DNA of 64,000 nt from Sulfitobacter sp. CW3 (GCF_019392245.1 NZ_JAHXRL010000003.1:434001-498000), one strand, 5' to 3'. Positions 25,851 to 34,054 are shown, counted from the first letter of the stretch. Numbers and translations: made by a program. Notes: generated by a model from the sequence alone, not told the origin.

Positions 25851-26054
25851 TCAATGCGCTGTGGCTTCAACGATATTGCTTTCAACATATGCAACGAGGT
25901 CCGACGCACGATAACGAACATGACGACCCATTTTTACATATGGAATACGGCGCTCACACCACCTGTCGCGTTCAAGTTTCTTTTCTGACACGCCAAGATA
26001 TTCGGCGGCTTGTGCTTGTGTGAGTATCGACGGTAAGATGATATTTTGTTCCAT
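25851..26054 (-). CDS. AlpA/excisionase-family helix-turn-helix regulator
   Basis: The 67-residue protein has the MerR-like HTH_17 fold of AlpA and excisionases: LTQAQAAEYLGVSEKKLERDRWCERRIPYVKMGRHVRYRASDLVAYVE (residues 11-58). In satellites AlpA-type proteins activate integrase or excision and the replication genes. GAAGGG lies upstream of the ATG. It is placed between the replication module and the integrase-side genes, as expected for the control gene of such elements. Confidence 0.85.
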   Translation of the reverse strand: MEQNIILPSILTQAQAAEYLGVSEKKLERDRWCERRIPYVKMGRHVRYRASDLVAYVESNIVEATAH

Positions 26055-26292
26055 GCTGTAACCCTTCAGTTGAACCTATGGGCTAACTTATTGAGCGTTC
26101 GCAGTTCTTAGAAGTCATTGCCCACCGCAAAAAAGGGGTCAAATAACTCTGAAGGCTACAATATGGCCACTTTGATGAAGGTATCGGCAAAACTTAAAGA
26201 CAATAGTCTAAAAAATACGAATTGCAGCGGATAGGTTGTCCGACATCATCTAGCTCTACCAGCTAAGAGGTTTCTTCTCGGTCAAAAAACCG

Positions 26293-27066
26293 TCAAACAT
26301 TCACAACAAGATCGTCACTTAACGTATATAGAAATGATCGCTTTACTGTTCCTTTAAATTTTGTCTTGCTGCGAACTTCCGCCTTTACTGCCTTTGCTTC
26401 TTCCGGCGTCAAACGTGGGTCCAACATTATTTGATCAATAAGGTCGTGTGGATCAATTTTGTATTTGTAAATGTCACTATCGGAGTGTGAATTGTTTATG
26501 TCAGAGTATATCAGCCTAATTTCTCTTTCATGAGAAAAAGCCTTACGTTTCGCAAGTAGAGTTTGGGCAATGGATTCTCCGGTTATTGCCGATCTAAGTC
26601 CGTTTTTTGCAAAATCTTTTAGTTCAGCGTCCTTCAGGTACCTAACTTTTCCAATACTACTTTGCACAGGCCCAAACTTGCCGCATGGTTGACCCAAGCT
26701 ATCTGCCAGTTTTCGCATCGTTGTTTTGATACGAAGCCCATTTGGTGGGAGCTTCTTTCCATCCACATCAAATCTATCTGGTGAATAGATACGCCACATT
26801 GCATCTGAAGCCTTGAGCGTTGTCCAGCATTGGCCATAGTATTCATCATGAAAGCTGAAAGTGACTTTGTTACCTTCACTATCCATCGCCGTAGATTTCA
26901 ATATAAAATTCTCGAACGGGTCTTCCCATTTTCCTGGACGAACAAGTACGTTCTTTTGTTCGTCAAACATTTGAATTAGTCGTTCCTTTGGGAATATTCG
27001 GTAAATTGGTTTGTCTAAATCATCATTCTCTAAATTATAGAAAGAAAAAGATTCCGTTTGAGCCAT
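26293..27066 (-). CDS. DUF2971 family protein (likely element cargo)
   Basis: The 257-residue soluble protein matches DUF2971: KPIYRIFPKERLIQMF, RPGKWEDPFENFIL, GQCWTTLKASDAMWRIYSPD, GLRIKTTMRKLADSL, and a late FSHEREIRLIYSD. The family's function is unknown; members are frequent on mobile elements. It is followed by a 238-base gap to the AlpA-like gene. Its low G+C and lack of coupling to neighbours suggest accessory cargo rather than a core satellite function. Confidence 0.8.
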   Translation of the reverse strand: MAQTESFSFYNLENDDLDKPIYRIFPKERLIQMFDEQKNVLVRPGKWEDPFENFILKSTAMDSEGNKVTFSFHDEYYGQCWTTLKASDAMWRIYSPDRFDVDGKKLPPNGLRIKTTMRKLADSLGQPCGKFGPVQSSIGKVRYLKDAELKDFAKNGLRSAITGESIAQTLLAKRKAFSHEREIRLIYSDINNSHSDSDIYKYKIDPHDLIDQIMLDPRLTPEEAKAVKAEVRSKTKFKGTVKRSFLYTLSDDLVVNV

Positions 27067-27092
27067 CGGTAATTCCTTACAAAGATTTCATA

Positions 27093-27719
27093 CTAGTCCA
27101 GAGAGCGTGATCCGTATAGCGCTTCCATAGATGCGCATATGCTTTCACGCTCTTCAATCATTGAATCATATTTCTCGACGGTTCGGCAACTAATTCTAAA
27201 CCTTTTTGCGGTATCAATAATGGCATTCTTGCGAGCAGAGCCTTTTTCCCGTTCATTTCTCAGCATCTCCACCACGGCAACCACGTTCGCTTTACCTGCA
27301 CCAATACACGGTCTACCGACAAATGCGTGACTGGTAGATGGTATTTTAGGTGAAAATAATTCGGCCAGTTCTTCGCGTTCACCTGAACCAAGCACAGGCC
27401 GTCCTAATCGCAGGGTTTCAGCCAGCAACGCACCGACATCAGCGGGGCCGTCATTCTTCCCCTTGCGCCAGGCTGCGCTTGCACGTCTCACCGCGTGGGC
27501 AAACTCAGTTTCACATGACGGTTGTTTGATTTTCCGTAGCTTGCCAGTCACTGCCAAAGCCAACAATTCCAACCCGTTCGGGTCAAGCGTCCGTTCGCGG
27601 CACAGAATTTCCCTTAAGGGTCCAGCTTCTGCGATTACATCTGCACCAGCTTTAGGTCGGATGCCTGTTGCCGCCAGCCGCACCGCATGAGCAAAACCAG
27701 TGTCACATGTGTTGGTCAT
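27093..27719 (-). CDS. Hypothetical protein with tandem internal duplication, co-translated with integrase
   Basis: The 208-residue product is not recognised. Two similar halves are visible: residues about 5-62 (CDTGFAHAVRLA ... LDPNGLELLALAVTGKL) and 69-127 (CETEFAHAVRRA ... LGSGEREELAELFSPKI), pointing to a tandem duplication. The C-terminus (SARKNAIIDTAKRFRISCRTVEKYDSMIEE) reads like a helix-turn-helix. The start overlaps the integrase stop by four bases, so it is made together with integrase and may help recombination or its control. Confidence 0.72.
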   Translation of the reverse strand: MTNTCDTGFAHAVRLAATGIRPKAGADVIAEAGPLREILCRERTLDPNGLELLALAVTGKLRKIKQPSCETEFAHAVRRASAAWRKGKNDGPADVGALLAETLRLGRPVLGSGEREELAELFSPKIPSTSHAFVGRPCIGAGKANVVAVVEMLRNEREKGSARKNAIIDTAKRFRISCRTVEKYDSMIEERESICASMEALYGSRSLD

Positions 27720-28978
27720 GTCTCAATTTTTCGCAGCATAAAATCCTCAATTCGTTGCATTGGTTCACGCAAATCATCAGTAGTAATTTCACCAATATAC
27801 CCAGCGGTTACATCGCTGGTGTTCCCGCTGATATGGTTCAGCAATCGTTTCAACTTATATGCCGAAATGTCCAAGGTGTTCGCCACCGCCGCAAATGTGC
27901 GACGTAGATCATGTGCAGTCACGCGAAATCCACTAGCCTGCTTGATACGTGCAAATGCCGTACGAAGATCGCTTGAGACTTTGTCGTCCTTATCACCAAA
28001 AACGTAGTCACTGGATGAAAGCACTTTGCGTGACGCAAGGATTGCGGTCAGTTCAGTTCCTAGTGCTGTTTCATGATCGCTACGGTTTTTCGTGTCTCGA
28101 AAAGTGACGGTTCGTCGCTTAAGATCAACATCAGACCACTTTAGCGCCGGATAACCGTCTTGTTCGTTGCCAAACACTTCAGCCAACCGTGCGCCGGTCA
28201 GCAGTATGAAAATCAAGGCGTCCCGATGTTCCGCGCCGTGTTTCAAGCCAAGAAGTTCTGTTTGGACTGCGTTCACCCAAACAGGTATGTCATTCCTTTC
28301 AAGGCGTCCCTTCTTTGGTTTTGTATCAGCCCATTGATTTAGCCGTTTTAAGCGGTCTACGGGGTTGGTCGCAATGATTGGCGTGTCGGTGTCGCTTTCG
28401 TCGTTCACATGGTTCAGGGCGGCCCGCAGGTAGCGCATTGCAAGGTTTGCTTGCGTAGGGGCATCGGCGGCGATTTTGGCGTGACGCTCTTTCACCATGC
28501 CGCCAGTGATTTCGGTAACGGCCTTGTCCATCCAGTCGCCAAAATGCCGGTTCGTAACAGTGTGAATATCGCGGATGGTTCGTGCCTTTTTTAGCTTCAC
28601 GCCAGACCCGTATCCGCTACCCTTTTTTTTCGGCGCATCAGCATAGCTTTTGATAGCATCCACCAAGGTTAGGGCCGCAGCGTCCTTACGGGCGTCAGCT
28701 TCTTTCTTGCGCGCTTTTTCCGCCGCAGGATCAATGCCACGATTGAAAGCGTCTGCTTGGCGGGTCGCTTCAGCCCGCGCTCGCTTCAGATCAGTGAACA
28801 CGTCCACACGTCCGATTGTCACACGGCGCTTTTTACCATTAACGCGGGCGTCAAAGATGAACGTCTTGGCTGTTGGGGTAACCCGCAGACCAAAGCCCCT
28901 CGGTGTGTCAAACCAAATGAATTTTTGCCCTGCCGCTGGGTGAGGCACGGCCTCAATCGCTTTCTTTGAAAGCTCCAT
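27716..28978 (-). CDS. P4-type tyrosine site-specific integrase
   Basis: The 420-residue recombinase integrates the element at tRNA-Cys. The N-terminal domain (FIWFDTPRGFGLRVTPTAKTFIFDARVNGKKRRVTIG, residues 20-56) is the arm-binding type of P4/phage integrases. The catalytic domain has R264 (LLTGARLAEV), K297 (RDTKN), H356 and R359 (AHDLRRTFA), H382 (LLNH) and nucleophile Y394 (TAGYIGE). All active-site residues are present. The gene ends at the element interior and starts 149 bases from attR. Two TGTAGCCA arm sites lie just upstream of its start, allowing autoregulation. Confidence 0.95.
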   Translation of the reverse strand: MELSKKAIEAVPHPAAGQKFIWFDTPRGFGLRVTPTAKTFIFDARVNGKKRRVTIGRVDVFTDLKRARAEATRQADAFNRGIDPAAEKARKKEADARKDAAALTLVDAIKSYADAPKKKGSGYGSGVKLKKARTIRDIHTVTNRHFGDWMDKAVTEITGGMVKERHAKIAADAPTQANLAMRYLRAALNHVNDESDTDTPIIATNPVDRLKRLNQWADTKPKKGRLERNDIPVWVNAVQTELLGLKHGAEHRDALIFILLTGARLAEVFGNEQDGYPALKWSDVDLKRRTVTFRDTKNRSDHETALGTELTAILASRKVLSSSDYVFGDKDDKVSSDLRTAFARIKQASGFRVTAHDLRRTFAAVANTLDISAYKLKRLLNHISGNTSDVTAGYIGEITTDDLREPMQRIEDFMLRKIET

Positions 28979-28998
28979 TTTCTCGCCCCTTCCATTTA

Positions 28999-29098
28999 TG
29001 TAGCCAATGTGTAGCCACGCTGGTTAGAAATTATGAGTGCCTACAGCGGACTTTTTAGGGTAATATATCCATATAAATCAAGGATATTATTGGCTACA
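28999..29098. repeat. Arm-type integrase sites, right end
   Basis: TGTAGCCA occurs directly at 28999 and 29010 (11-base spacing, as on the left) and inverted at 29091-29098, between the integrase start and attR. The first two overlap the likely integrase promoter region. Confidence 0.6.
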
Positions 29099-29126
29099 CT
29101 TGTATCTTAGTGGTTATTAGATGCTG

Positions 29127-29182
29127 TACGCAGCGGATTGCAAATCCGTGTACAGGAGTTCGATTCTCCTACTCGCCTCCAT
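29127..29182 (+). repeat. attR, 56-bp copy of the tRNA-Cys 3' end
   Basis: This is an exact copy of 18996-19051, lacking the acceptor 5' strand and most of the D-arm, so it is not a functional tRNA. It marks the right boundary of the element. The following 272 bases to the MFS gene contain no credible gene. Confidence 0.95.
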
Positions 29183-29454
29183 ATTTATCAAGGGCTTACA
29201 GGGCTCGATGAATTTGGATGCTTGGTCGGACAGCGAAAACGATGCGATTGCAGTGTCTTCAACAGGTGCCTAATCCAACAGGCGCGTCGTAACGCTGGTT
29301 CCGTAGTCATATCGTCTAGATGATTATGACCACTGATTTTTCGAACCCTGATTGCCGCGATGTGTCCTGACTCCTCGAAAAGCTTGATCGGGTCCTCGAC
29401 AAATCCGGTCTCGAACGCGGTTAGAAATCTAATACCCCCTCATTTTCATCAATC

Positions 29455-30660
29455 TCAAGTTGTTTGGACGACCTTCTCGGCCACAAACGGACGGTGTCTC
29501 ACGAACGTCCACATGACTGCGCAGCAGGTTCCGACTGCGACCAGAAGAATTGCATAATTCCGGATTAAGTTGTCGGAACTGGCAGACACGATTTGAATAC
29601 CCGCAGCACCCATGAGGGTTACGCTGAACTGGATGAGGGCTGCGGCTGATCCGGTGTCCCCTGATTGTTGTTCAAGCAGCAGGTTTGCGCCGGGAACCCG
29701 CACCATGATCACCGCGACTGTGCACGTAGCGGCAATCGCTGCAAAGGCCCAGGGCGACATGCTTCCGACGAAAAGCATGGATATGCCGCCCAGTATCAGA
29801 ATCCCGAAGCACGCCAGAATGATGCTTTGCACCGGGACGAAGCGCGAAAATTTTAGATAGAGATACGGCCCAAGCATGGCAAACGCGGCGTTCAGTGCAA
29901 AGATGAAGCTGAACGCCTGCTCGGTCATGCCAAACCTATCGACATAGACGTAGGACGAGATGCCGATGAACGCCATCAAGCACATGGGGGCCGCGGAGAA
30001 GATCACCAGAAGGTAACCAAATCTGGCATTCTTCATGACGGTGCCCAAGCGCGCCCAGGATTTGAGGAGCGGGCCGGTCGATTTTTCCTCGAGGGTTTCG
30101 TGATACAGGGTGACGAGTGCGAAGGCACAGCAGCCGAATATTGCGAGGGTTATGAACATCATGTGCCATGACGCTATTTTGAGCAAAAAGGCCCCCAAAA
30201 CGGGTGCGATCATCGGCGCAATGATGATCAACGACATGACAACGGCCATGACCCGCTCGCGCTCGCGGCCATCGTACAGGTCTTTGACGATGGTCGTTCC
30301 AACAACGGTGACGCCGCCACCGGCAAATCCTTGCAAGGCTCTCAGGGTGATCAGGGCTTCGATGTTGAACGCAAAGGCACATAAAATACTGGCGACGATG
30401 TATATCGTCAGCGCATGGAACAAGATCGGCTTGCGGCCTGTTCGTTCGCTCAGCGGCCCCCAGAAAAGCATGCCGATGGCAAAGGCGATCATGTAGGCCC
30501 CAAGCGTCAGGTTGACCATGCTGTGACTGGTCGCGAAAGTTGCGGTCATCTGCGGGAGTGCAGGCAGATAAAGATCCATGGTCAGCGGCGGGAATGCCCC
30601 GAGGATTACGAGCAGAAACAACGTTCCTTTTTCGCGCAGAATGGGCTGTTCGACTTTCAT
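29455..30660 (-). CDS. Bcr/CflA-family multidrug efflux MFS transporter
   Basis: The 401-residue inner-membrane protein has 12 predicted hydrophobic segments and the Bcr/CflA opening (LLVILGAFPPLTMDLYLPALPQM). Motif A reads FWGPLSERTGRKPILF, and RALQGFAGGGVTVVGTTIVKDLYDGRERERVMA is the conserved family loop. It exports drugs or small metabolites by proton antiport. AGGACA precedes the start. It lies downstream of the marR-YHYH-b561 genes on the same strand with a 71-base gap, so it may be co-regulated. Confidence 0.92.
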   Translation of the reverse strand: MKVEQPILREKGTLFLLVILGAFPPLTMDLYLPALPQMTATFATSHSMVNLTLGAYMIAFAIGMLFWGPLSERTGRKPILFHALTIYIVASILCAFAFNIEALITLRALQGFAGGGVTVVGTTIVKDLYDGRERERVMAVVMSLIIIAPMIAPVLGAFLLKIASWHMMFITLAIFGCCAFALVTLYHETLEEKSTGPLLKSWARLGTVMKNARFGYLLVIFSAAPMCLMAFIGISSYVYVDRFGMTEQAFSFIFALNAAFAMLGPYLYLKFSRFVPVQSIILACFGILILGGISMLFVGSMSPWAFAAIAATCTVAVIMVRVPGANLLLEQQSGDTGSAAALIQFSVTLMGAAGIQIVSASSDNLIRNYAILLVAVGTCCAVMWTFVRHRPFVAEKVVQTT

Positions 30661-30731
30661 CGCGATATGTCCTGTTGTGTTCGAGAAATCTCGGGAACGC
30701 GTTGCATCTGGGCACGCTTACCCCGGAACTC

Positions 30732-31271
30732 TCACCGCGCCATGCGTCCAAGGGTATTGTCACGTTGGATCGCGCCATGCCAGATCGTCGCCACCGCGAT
30801 GTGCCCAAGCACCAGAAGGGCAAGGGCCCAACCCATTTCACCATGCCATTCCGCAGCGATTTGCGTCCACGCAATCGCGGTTTCATGCGCGGGAAAGATC
30901 GGAATGCCGAAATAGCTGAATCCGCGCGTGCCCCCAGCCGCGGCAAGAAGCCGGACGGCTGGCACGATCACCATCAATGCATAAAGCGCCACGTGACCGG
31001 CAACGGCAGCTTGTCCCATCTTTCCGGAATGGGTGGGCCGTTGTTTCATGTTCATCAACCCCCAGACGCCGCGCAACAGGACCAGCAGGAAAAGTGTCGC
31101 GCCTAAATTCGCGTGATAGCCCCAAAGGGTTTCGCGCAATGCGTTTTCACGTGGCAGCGCCCAATGGGCTGCGGCTGATACGAATTGCGCCGCAAACAAC
31201 GCGGCCATGCCCCAGTGCAGGGTGCGGCTGACGGGGCCATAGCGTTCGGGGCTGTCTGAAAGGCGGGTCAT
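30732..31271 (-). CDS. Cytochrome b561 (CybB family)
   Basis: The 179-residue protein has four hydrophobic segments and histidines placed as in two-haem b561 proteins: SRTLHWGMAALFAAQF, LWGYHANLGATLFLLVLLRGVWG, AVAGHVALYALMVIVPAVRLL, and LALLVLGHIAVATIWHGAI. It moves electrons between the quinone pool and a periplasmic acceptor. Placement directly after two secreted YHYH-domain proteins suggests one of them is the redox partner. That link is inference. Confidence 0.9.
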   Translation of the reverse strand: MTRLSDSPERYGPVSRTLHWGMAALFAAQFVSAAAHWALPRENALRETLWGYHANLGATLFLLVLLRGVWGLMNMKQRPTHSGKMGQAAVAGHVALYALMVIVPAVRLLAAAGGTRGFSYFGIPIFPAHETAIAWTQIAAEWHGEMGWALALLVLGHIAVATIWHGAIQRDNTLGRMAR

Positions 31272-31377
31272 GTGGGTTTCCGTTCGTTTTGTTTTGTGTG
31301 GTCGGCTTTGTCGTGATTGTCATTGTCTCGGCACACCTCAGGTCGAGGGTGCGCCAGTCTTTCCCATCATTTGCGGG

Positions 31378-32361
31378 TTAGGGTCGTGGCCTGCGCACGG
31401 AAGCGTCACACACGCCATCGGGGTCTTCCAACGCGCACCCTGCTTGCGCGGTGAGGCATCCGAGAATCGCGTTAGAGCCAGCTTCGCCCACGTGATAATG
31501 ATAGGTGCCGTTTTCGTTGGTGTGGCCCTTGCATTGGTCCAGGCCAACGGGATCGGAGCCATCCGCCATCAGGTGCGGCAGGATCGCTTGTCCGTCCATC
31601 GCGATGCCGATTTGCGCGCCATGACCGTTTGCTTCTGCGACGTCGGGTGCCGCATCAAGGCAGTCTGTGACCGCGTGATAGTGATAGCCCACATGCGGGT
31701 TTACGTGTCCGCCGCAATCATCAAACGGGGCGATCGTATAGGCCCCCAAGATCGCATCAACCGGGGCAGGGCCGTCCAGCCGCACGCCGTTATATGCCAC
31801 ACCTGATCCGGTTGCGGCTGTTGGCAACATGTCCGTCGCGGCGACCGGATCGAAGGGAATAACGTAGGTGACAGTCGCGGCCTCGGGCAGCGTTTCAGGA
31901 AGGCATTGAACGCAGTAGTTCTGATACGCCGGATCAACGTCGGGACGCGCCGCTGCCTGGCATTCCTCTAGCGTCCCTGTGTAGCGAATATGACCTGTCT
32001 CTGAATCATAGAGCTTCCAGTTGGTGTCACCGTAAATTTCGGCCAGTTGCGTAATGAATTCGCCATTCACATCGACGGTTTTCCCGTCAAGAAACCAGAT
32101 ACCACCTGCCTCGGCCCCATCGCTGATAGTGGTCGGACACCACGGGCCGGGCGTATAGGTCTGGGGATCGGCGGCCAGTGTGATGGAAAAACATTCCGTT
32201 TTCTCGCCTTGCGACAAGGTGCAGTCGACAACTTCGGGCCCGGCGACGATATCTGCCGTTGCGAAAAACTGGGCCACCTTGCCGAGGCGCTCGTCGGGAT
32301 GGGCGAATGCAGGCGCCGTAGCGCCCGCGAGGGCCAAGGCGGCGAAGATAGCGGATTTCAT
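31378..32361 (-). CDS. Secreted YHYH-domain protein (first of a pair)
   Basis: The 327-residue precursor has a signal peptide (MKSAIFAALALAGATAPAFA) and a YHYH domain with two motif copies: HVNPHVGYHYHAVTDCL and HTNENGTYHYHVGEAG. CGGH and QCKGH Cys/His sites precede each copy. Conserved cysteines suggest disulfides, and the dense His pattern suggests metal binding. The family function is unknown. It lies 29 bases after its paralog's stop in a marR-led gene row. Confidence 0.88.
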   Translation of the reverse strand: MKSAIFAALALAGATAPAFAHPDERLGKVAQFFATADIVAGPEVVDCTLSQGEKTECFSITLAADPQTYTPGPWCPTTISDGAEAGGIWFLDGKTVDVNGEFITQLAEIYGDTNWKLYDSETGHIRYTGTLEECQAAARPDVDPAYQNYCVQCLPETLPEAATVTYVIPFDPVAATDMLPTAATGSGVAYNGVRLDGPAPVDAILGAYTIAPFDDCGGHVNPHVGYHYHAVTDCLDAAPDVAEANGHGAQIGIAMDGQAILPHLMADGSDPVGLDQCKGHTNENGTYHYHVGEAGSNAILGCLTAQAGCALEDPDGVCDASVRRPRP

Positions 32362-32390
32362 GTTAAACTCCGATTTGGGCGTGTAATGTT

Positions 32391-33560
32391 TTACTGGTTG
32401 GGGGGCGGGGGCAAGACGCTGCGGAGCGCGTTTTCAGTTACGCCTAGTGTCTTCGCCGCGGCGGCAAGGTCAGGTTGCTGTCCGGGTCCGCCAAGCGCCT
32501 CCAGCAGCGCCTGTGGCTCGACGCCAAGTGCCGTTGCGGCTTTCTCAAAACCCGGAGGCATTCCACCGGGGCCACCATTTTGGGGGCGGGGTGGTTCACT
32601 GCGGCCATCCTCTCCTGCTCTTTGCGCGCCGACCCCGGCTGTCGCAGTCGTGGAGAAATTCCCCTGTGCCTGCACCCCGACAAGGCATGGCGGCAGGTTC
32701 GGGAAGGTCTCGCTGGCGTGGTAGTGGTAAACTTCCGTGCCGTCGGCCACCCGTGACACGTGGCCGTTGCATTGATCCAAACCGGTTGGCGCTGAACCGT
32801 CGGGCTCGCGGCTGCCATACAGCGCGAAGCCGTCGAATGTGTAACCGAACAAGGCGCTTGCGTTCTGATCAAGCGCGCAATTGGCATCGACGTTTTCGGT
32901 CTTGAAAACGGTTGTCATGTCGGTCGATGTTGCGTGCCAGTGGTACCAGCCGCCGGGGTCGACATGCCCGCCGCAGGTATCCAGCGCGGGCATGTGGCCC
33001 GTGACCTGAATCTGCGGTGCGTCTGAAAAGATCGGCACGCCGTCAAGCGCCACGCCGACCTTTCCGACGGTCCCAAGTTGAGTAGGGGTGTCGGCCATCA
33101 CCGGATCGACCGGCAACAGCATCGTGATCTCGACGCTTTCATCGACCGAGACATTGATACAGGCGTGATCCACCGTCGGTTGCTCGGTTGCGTTGTCGAC
33201 TGAATAGACGTTCCCGTCGTCGTCGAAGAAGCGATAGCCCAAACCGTCAAGCATTCTCAGAAAGTCACCGTCGACCCGGTAGAGACCAGCATTCTTGCCG
33301 GTCCATTCCCAGATGCCGCCTGCCTCGTCCAAAGTGGCGGGGCAGAACGGCCCGATGTCGCGCCCCTCGGGCAGGTAGCCGACCGTGATCTGATGGCATT
33401 GTGTTTCCGTCCCATCCGAGAGGGTGCAGTCCACGATTTCGGGTGCCTCAAGAAAGGCGGATTGCACGAAAGCAGCGGTATCAGAATGCGCGAAGGCCGG
33501 GCTCGCGCCGACAAGGACCACAAGGAGGCCGAGCGGTCCTATGCATGTATTCCGGATCAT
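32391..33560 (-). CDS. Secreted YHYH-domain protein with C-terminal helical repeats (second of a pair)
   Basis: The 389-residue precursor begins with a signal peptide (MIRNTCIGPLGLLVVLVGASPAFA). The YHYH domain has a first motif changed to YHWH (DPGGWYHWHATSTDM) and a normal second (GTEVYHYHASETFP), again preceded by CGGH and QCNGH. A Pro/Gly linker follows, then two similar helical units (FEKAATALGVEPQALLEALGG and LAAAAKTLGVTENALRSVLPP), absent from the shorter paralog. The start overlaps the marR stop by four bases (ATGA), so this gene is translated with the regulator. Confidence 0.88.
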   Translation of the reverse strand: MIRNTCIGPLGLLVVLVGASPAFAHSDTAAFVQSAFLEAPEIVDCTLSDGTETQCHQITVGYLPEGRDIGPFCPATLDEAGGIWEWTGKNAGLYRVDGDFLRMLDGLGYRFFDDDGNVYSVDNATEQPTVDHACINVSVDESVEITMLLPVDPVMADTPTQLGTVGKVGVALDGVPIFSDAPQIQVTGHMPALDTCGGHVDPGGWYHWHATSTDMTTVFKTENVDANCALDQNASALFGYTFDGFALYGSREPDGSAPTGLDQCNGHVSRVADGTEVYHYHASETFPNLPPCLVGVQAQGNFSTTATAGVGAQRAGEDGRSEPPRPQNGGPGGMPPGFEKAATALGVEPQALLEALGGPGQQPDLAAAAKTLGVTENALRSVLPPPPNQ

Positions 33561-34033
33561 AGAGGTTCCTTTATCGTATCTTTAGGTGCCGTCGTGCCGG
33601 CGCCGGGCACACGGCCACCAAGGCTGTCGCGCAGATCACGGGTTGTTCGTGCCAGCGTTTCGGCATTTTCTGCCCCCAGTCGTTCGACGATCAGCGCGTC
33701 GATGTCGCGCCAAGCAGCGTGAATTTCCGACAAGAGCCCGCGCCCACGCGTCGTCAAGCGCAGGACGTTGCTGCGCGCCTCGTCTGGATGAGGTTCGCGC
33801 GAAATAAAGCCCGCCTCTATCAGGCGGACGGTCATCGTGCTCATGCTGGCGGGCGTGATATCGAATTCGCGTGCGAGGCTGACCTGCGAGGCGGGTTCTA
33901 TCCGCGACAGCGCGTCGATGATGCGGGCCTGTCGGGGGCGGATGCCGATCTTGGCAAGGCGTTCGCGCAACCGCTCTTCCAGAAGGGCGGCCGCGTGCAA
34001 AAGGAAGTGCAGGGAAAATGTGTCTGTTATCAT
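33557..34033 (-). CDS. MarR-family transcriptional regulator
   Basis: The 158-residue protein has the MarR winged HTH: RPRQARIIDALSRIEPASQVSLAREFDITPASMSTMTVRLIEAGFISREPHPDEARSNVLRLTTRG (about residues 31-97), including the wing DEARSNVLRLT. I chose ATG 34033; a longer frame to 34261 reads antisense through the divergent membrane protein gene and is not credible. A palindrome 8 bases upstream (34041-34054) is a likely operator. It leads and is coupled to the YHYH genes and probably represses them and itself. Confidence 0.9.
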   Translation of the reverse strand: MITDTFSLHFLLHAAALLEERLRERLAKIGIRPRQARIIDALSRIEPASQVSLAREFDITPASMSTMTVRLIEAGFISREPHPDEARSNVLRLTTRGRGLLSEIHAAWRDIDALIVERLGAENAETLARTTRDLRDSLGGRVPGAGTTAPKDTIKEPL

Positions 34034-34040
34034 GCGAAAA

Positions 34041-34054
34041 GTTAGTATGCTAAC
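34041..34054. promoter_or_regulatory. Candidate MarR operator palindrome
   Basis: GTTAG-TATG-CTAAC is a perfect 5-bp inverted repeat with a 4-base centre. It lies 8 bases before the marR start and 55 bases before the chosen start of the divergent gene. Size and placement fit a MarR dimer site controlling both directions. Confidence 0.5.

Larger units (their letters stand above)
18996..29182. mobile_element. Integrative element in tRNA-Cys, phage-satellite-like (about 10.1 kb)
   Basis: The region is bounded by exact 56-bp direct repeats, the left one inside the intact tRNA-Cys gene. It encodes a tyrosine integrase at the attR end, an AlpA-like HTH protein, a primase-helicase with a nearby inverted-repeat origin candidate, a DUF5681 protein, several small unknown proteins and two likely cargo genes (trypsin-like protease, DUF2971). 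Visible base composition is more AT-rich than the flanks. There are no head, tail, portal or large terminase genes, and no conjugation genes. This content fits P4-like satellites or phage-inducible islands better than a prophage or ICE. The satellite assignment is inference; integration in the tRNA gene is directly visible. Confidence 0.9.

Noticed and set aside
29127..29182. Second tRNA-Cys
   Set aside because: Only the 3' part is present; acceptor 5' strand and most of the D-arm are missing. It is attR, not a tRNA gene.
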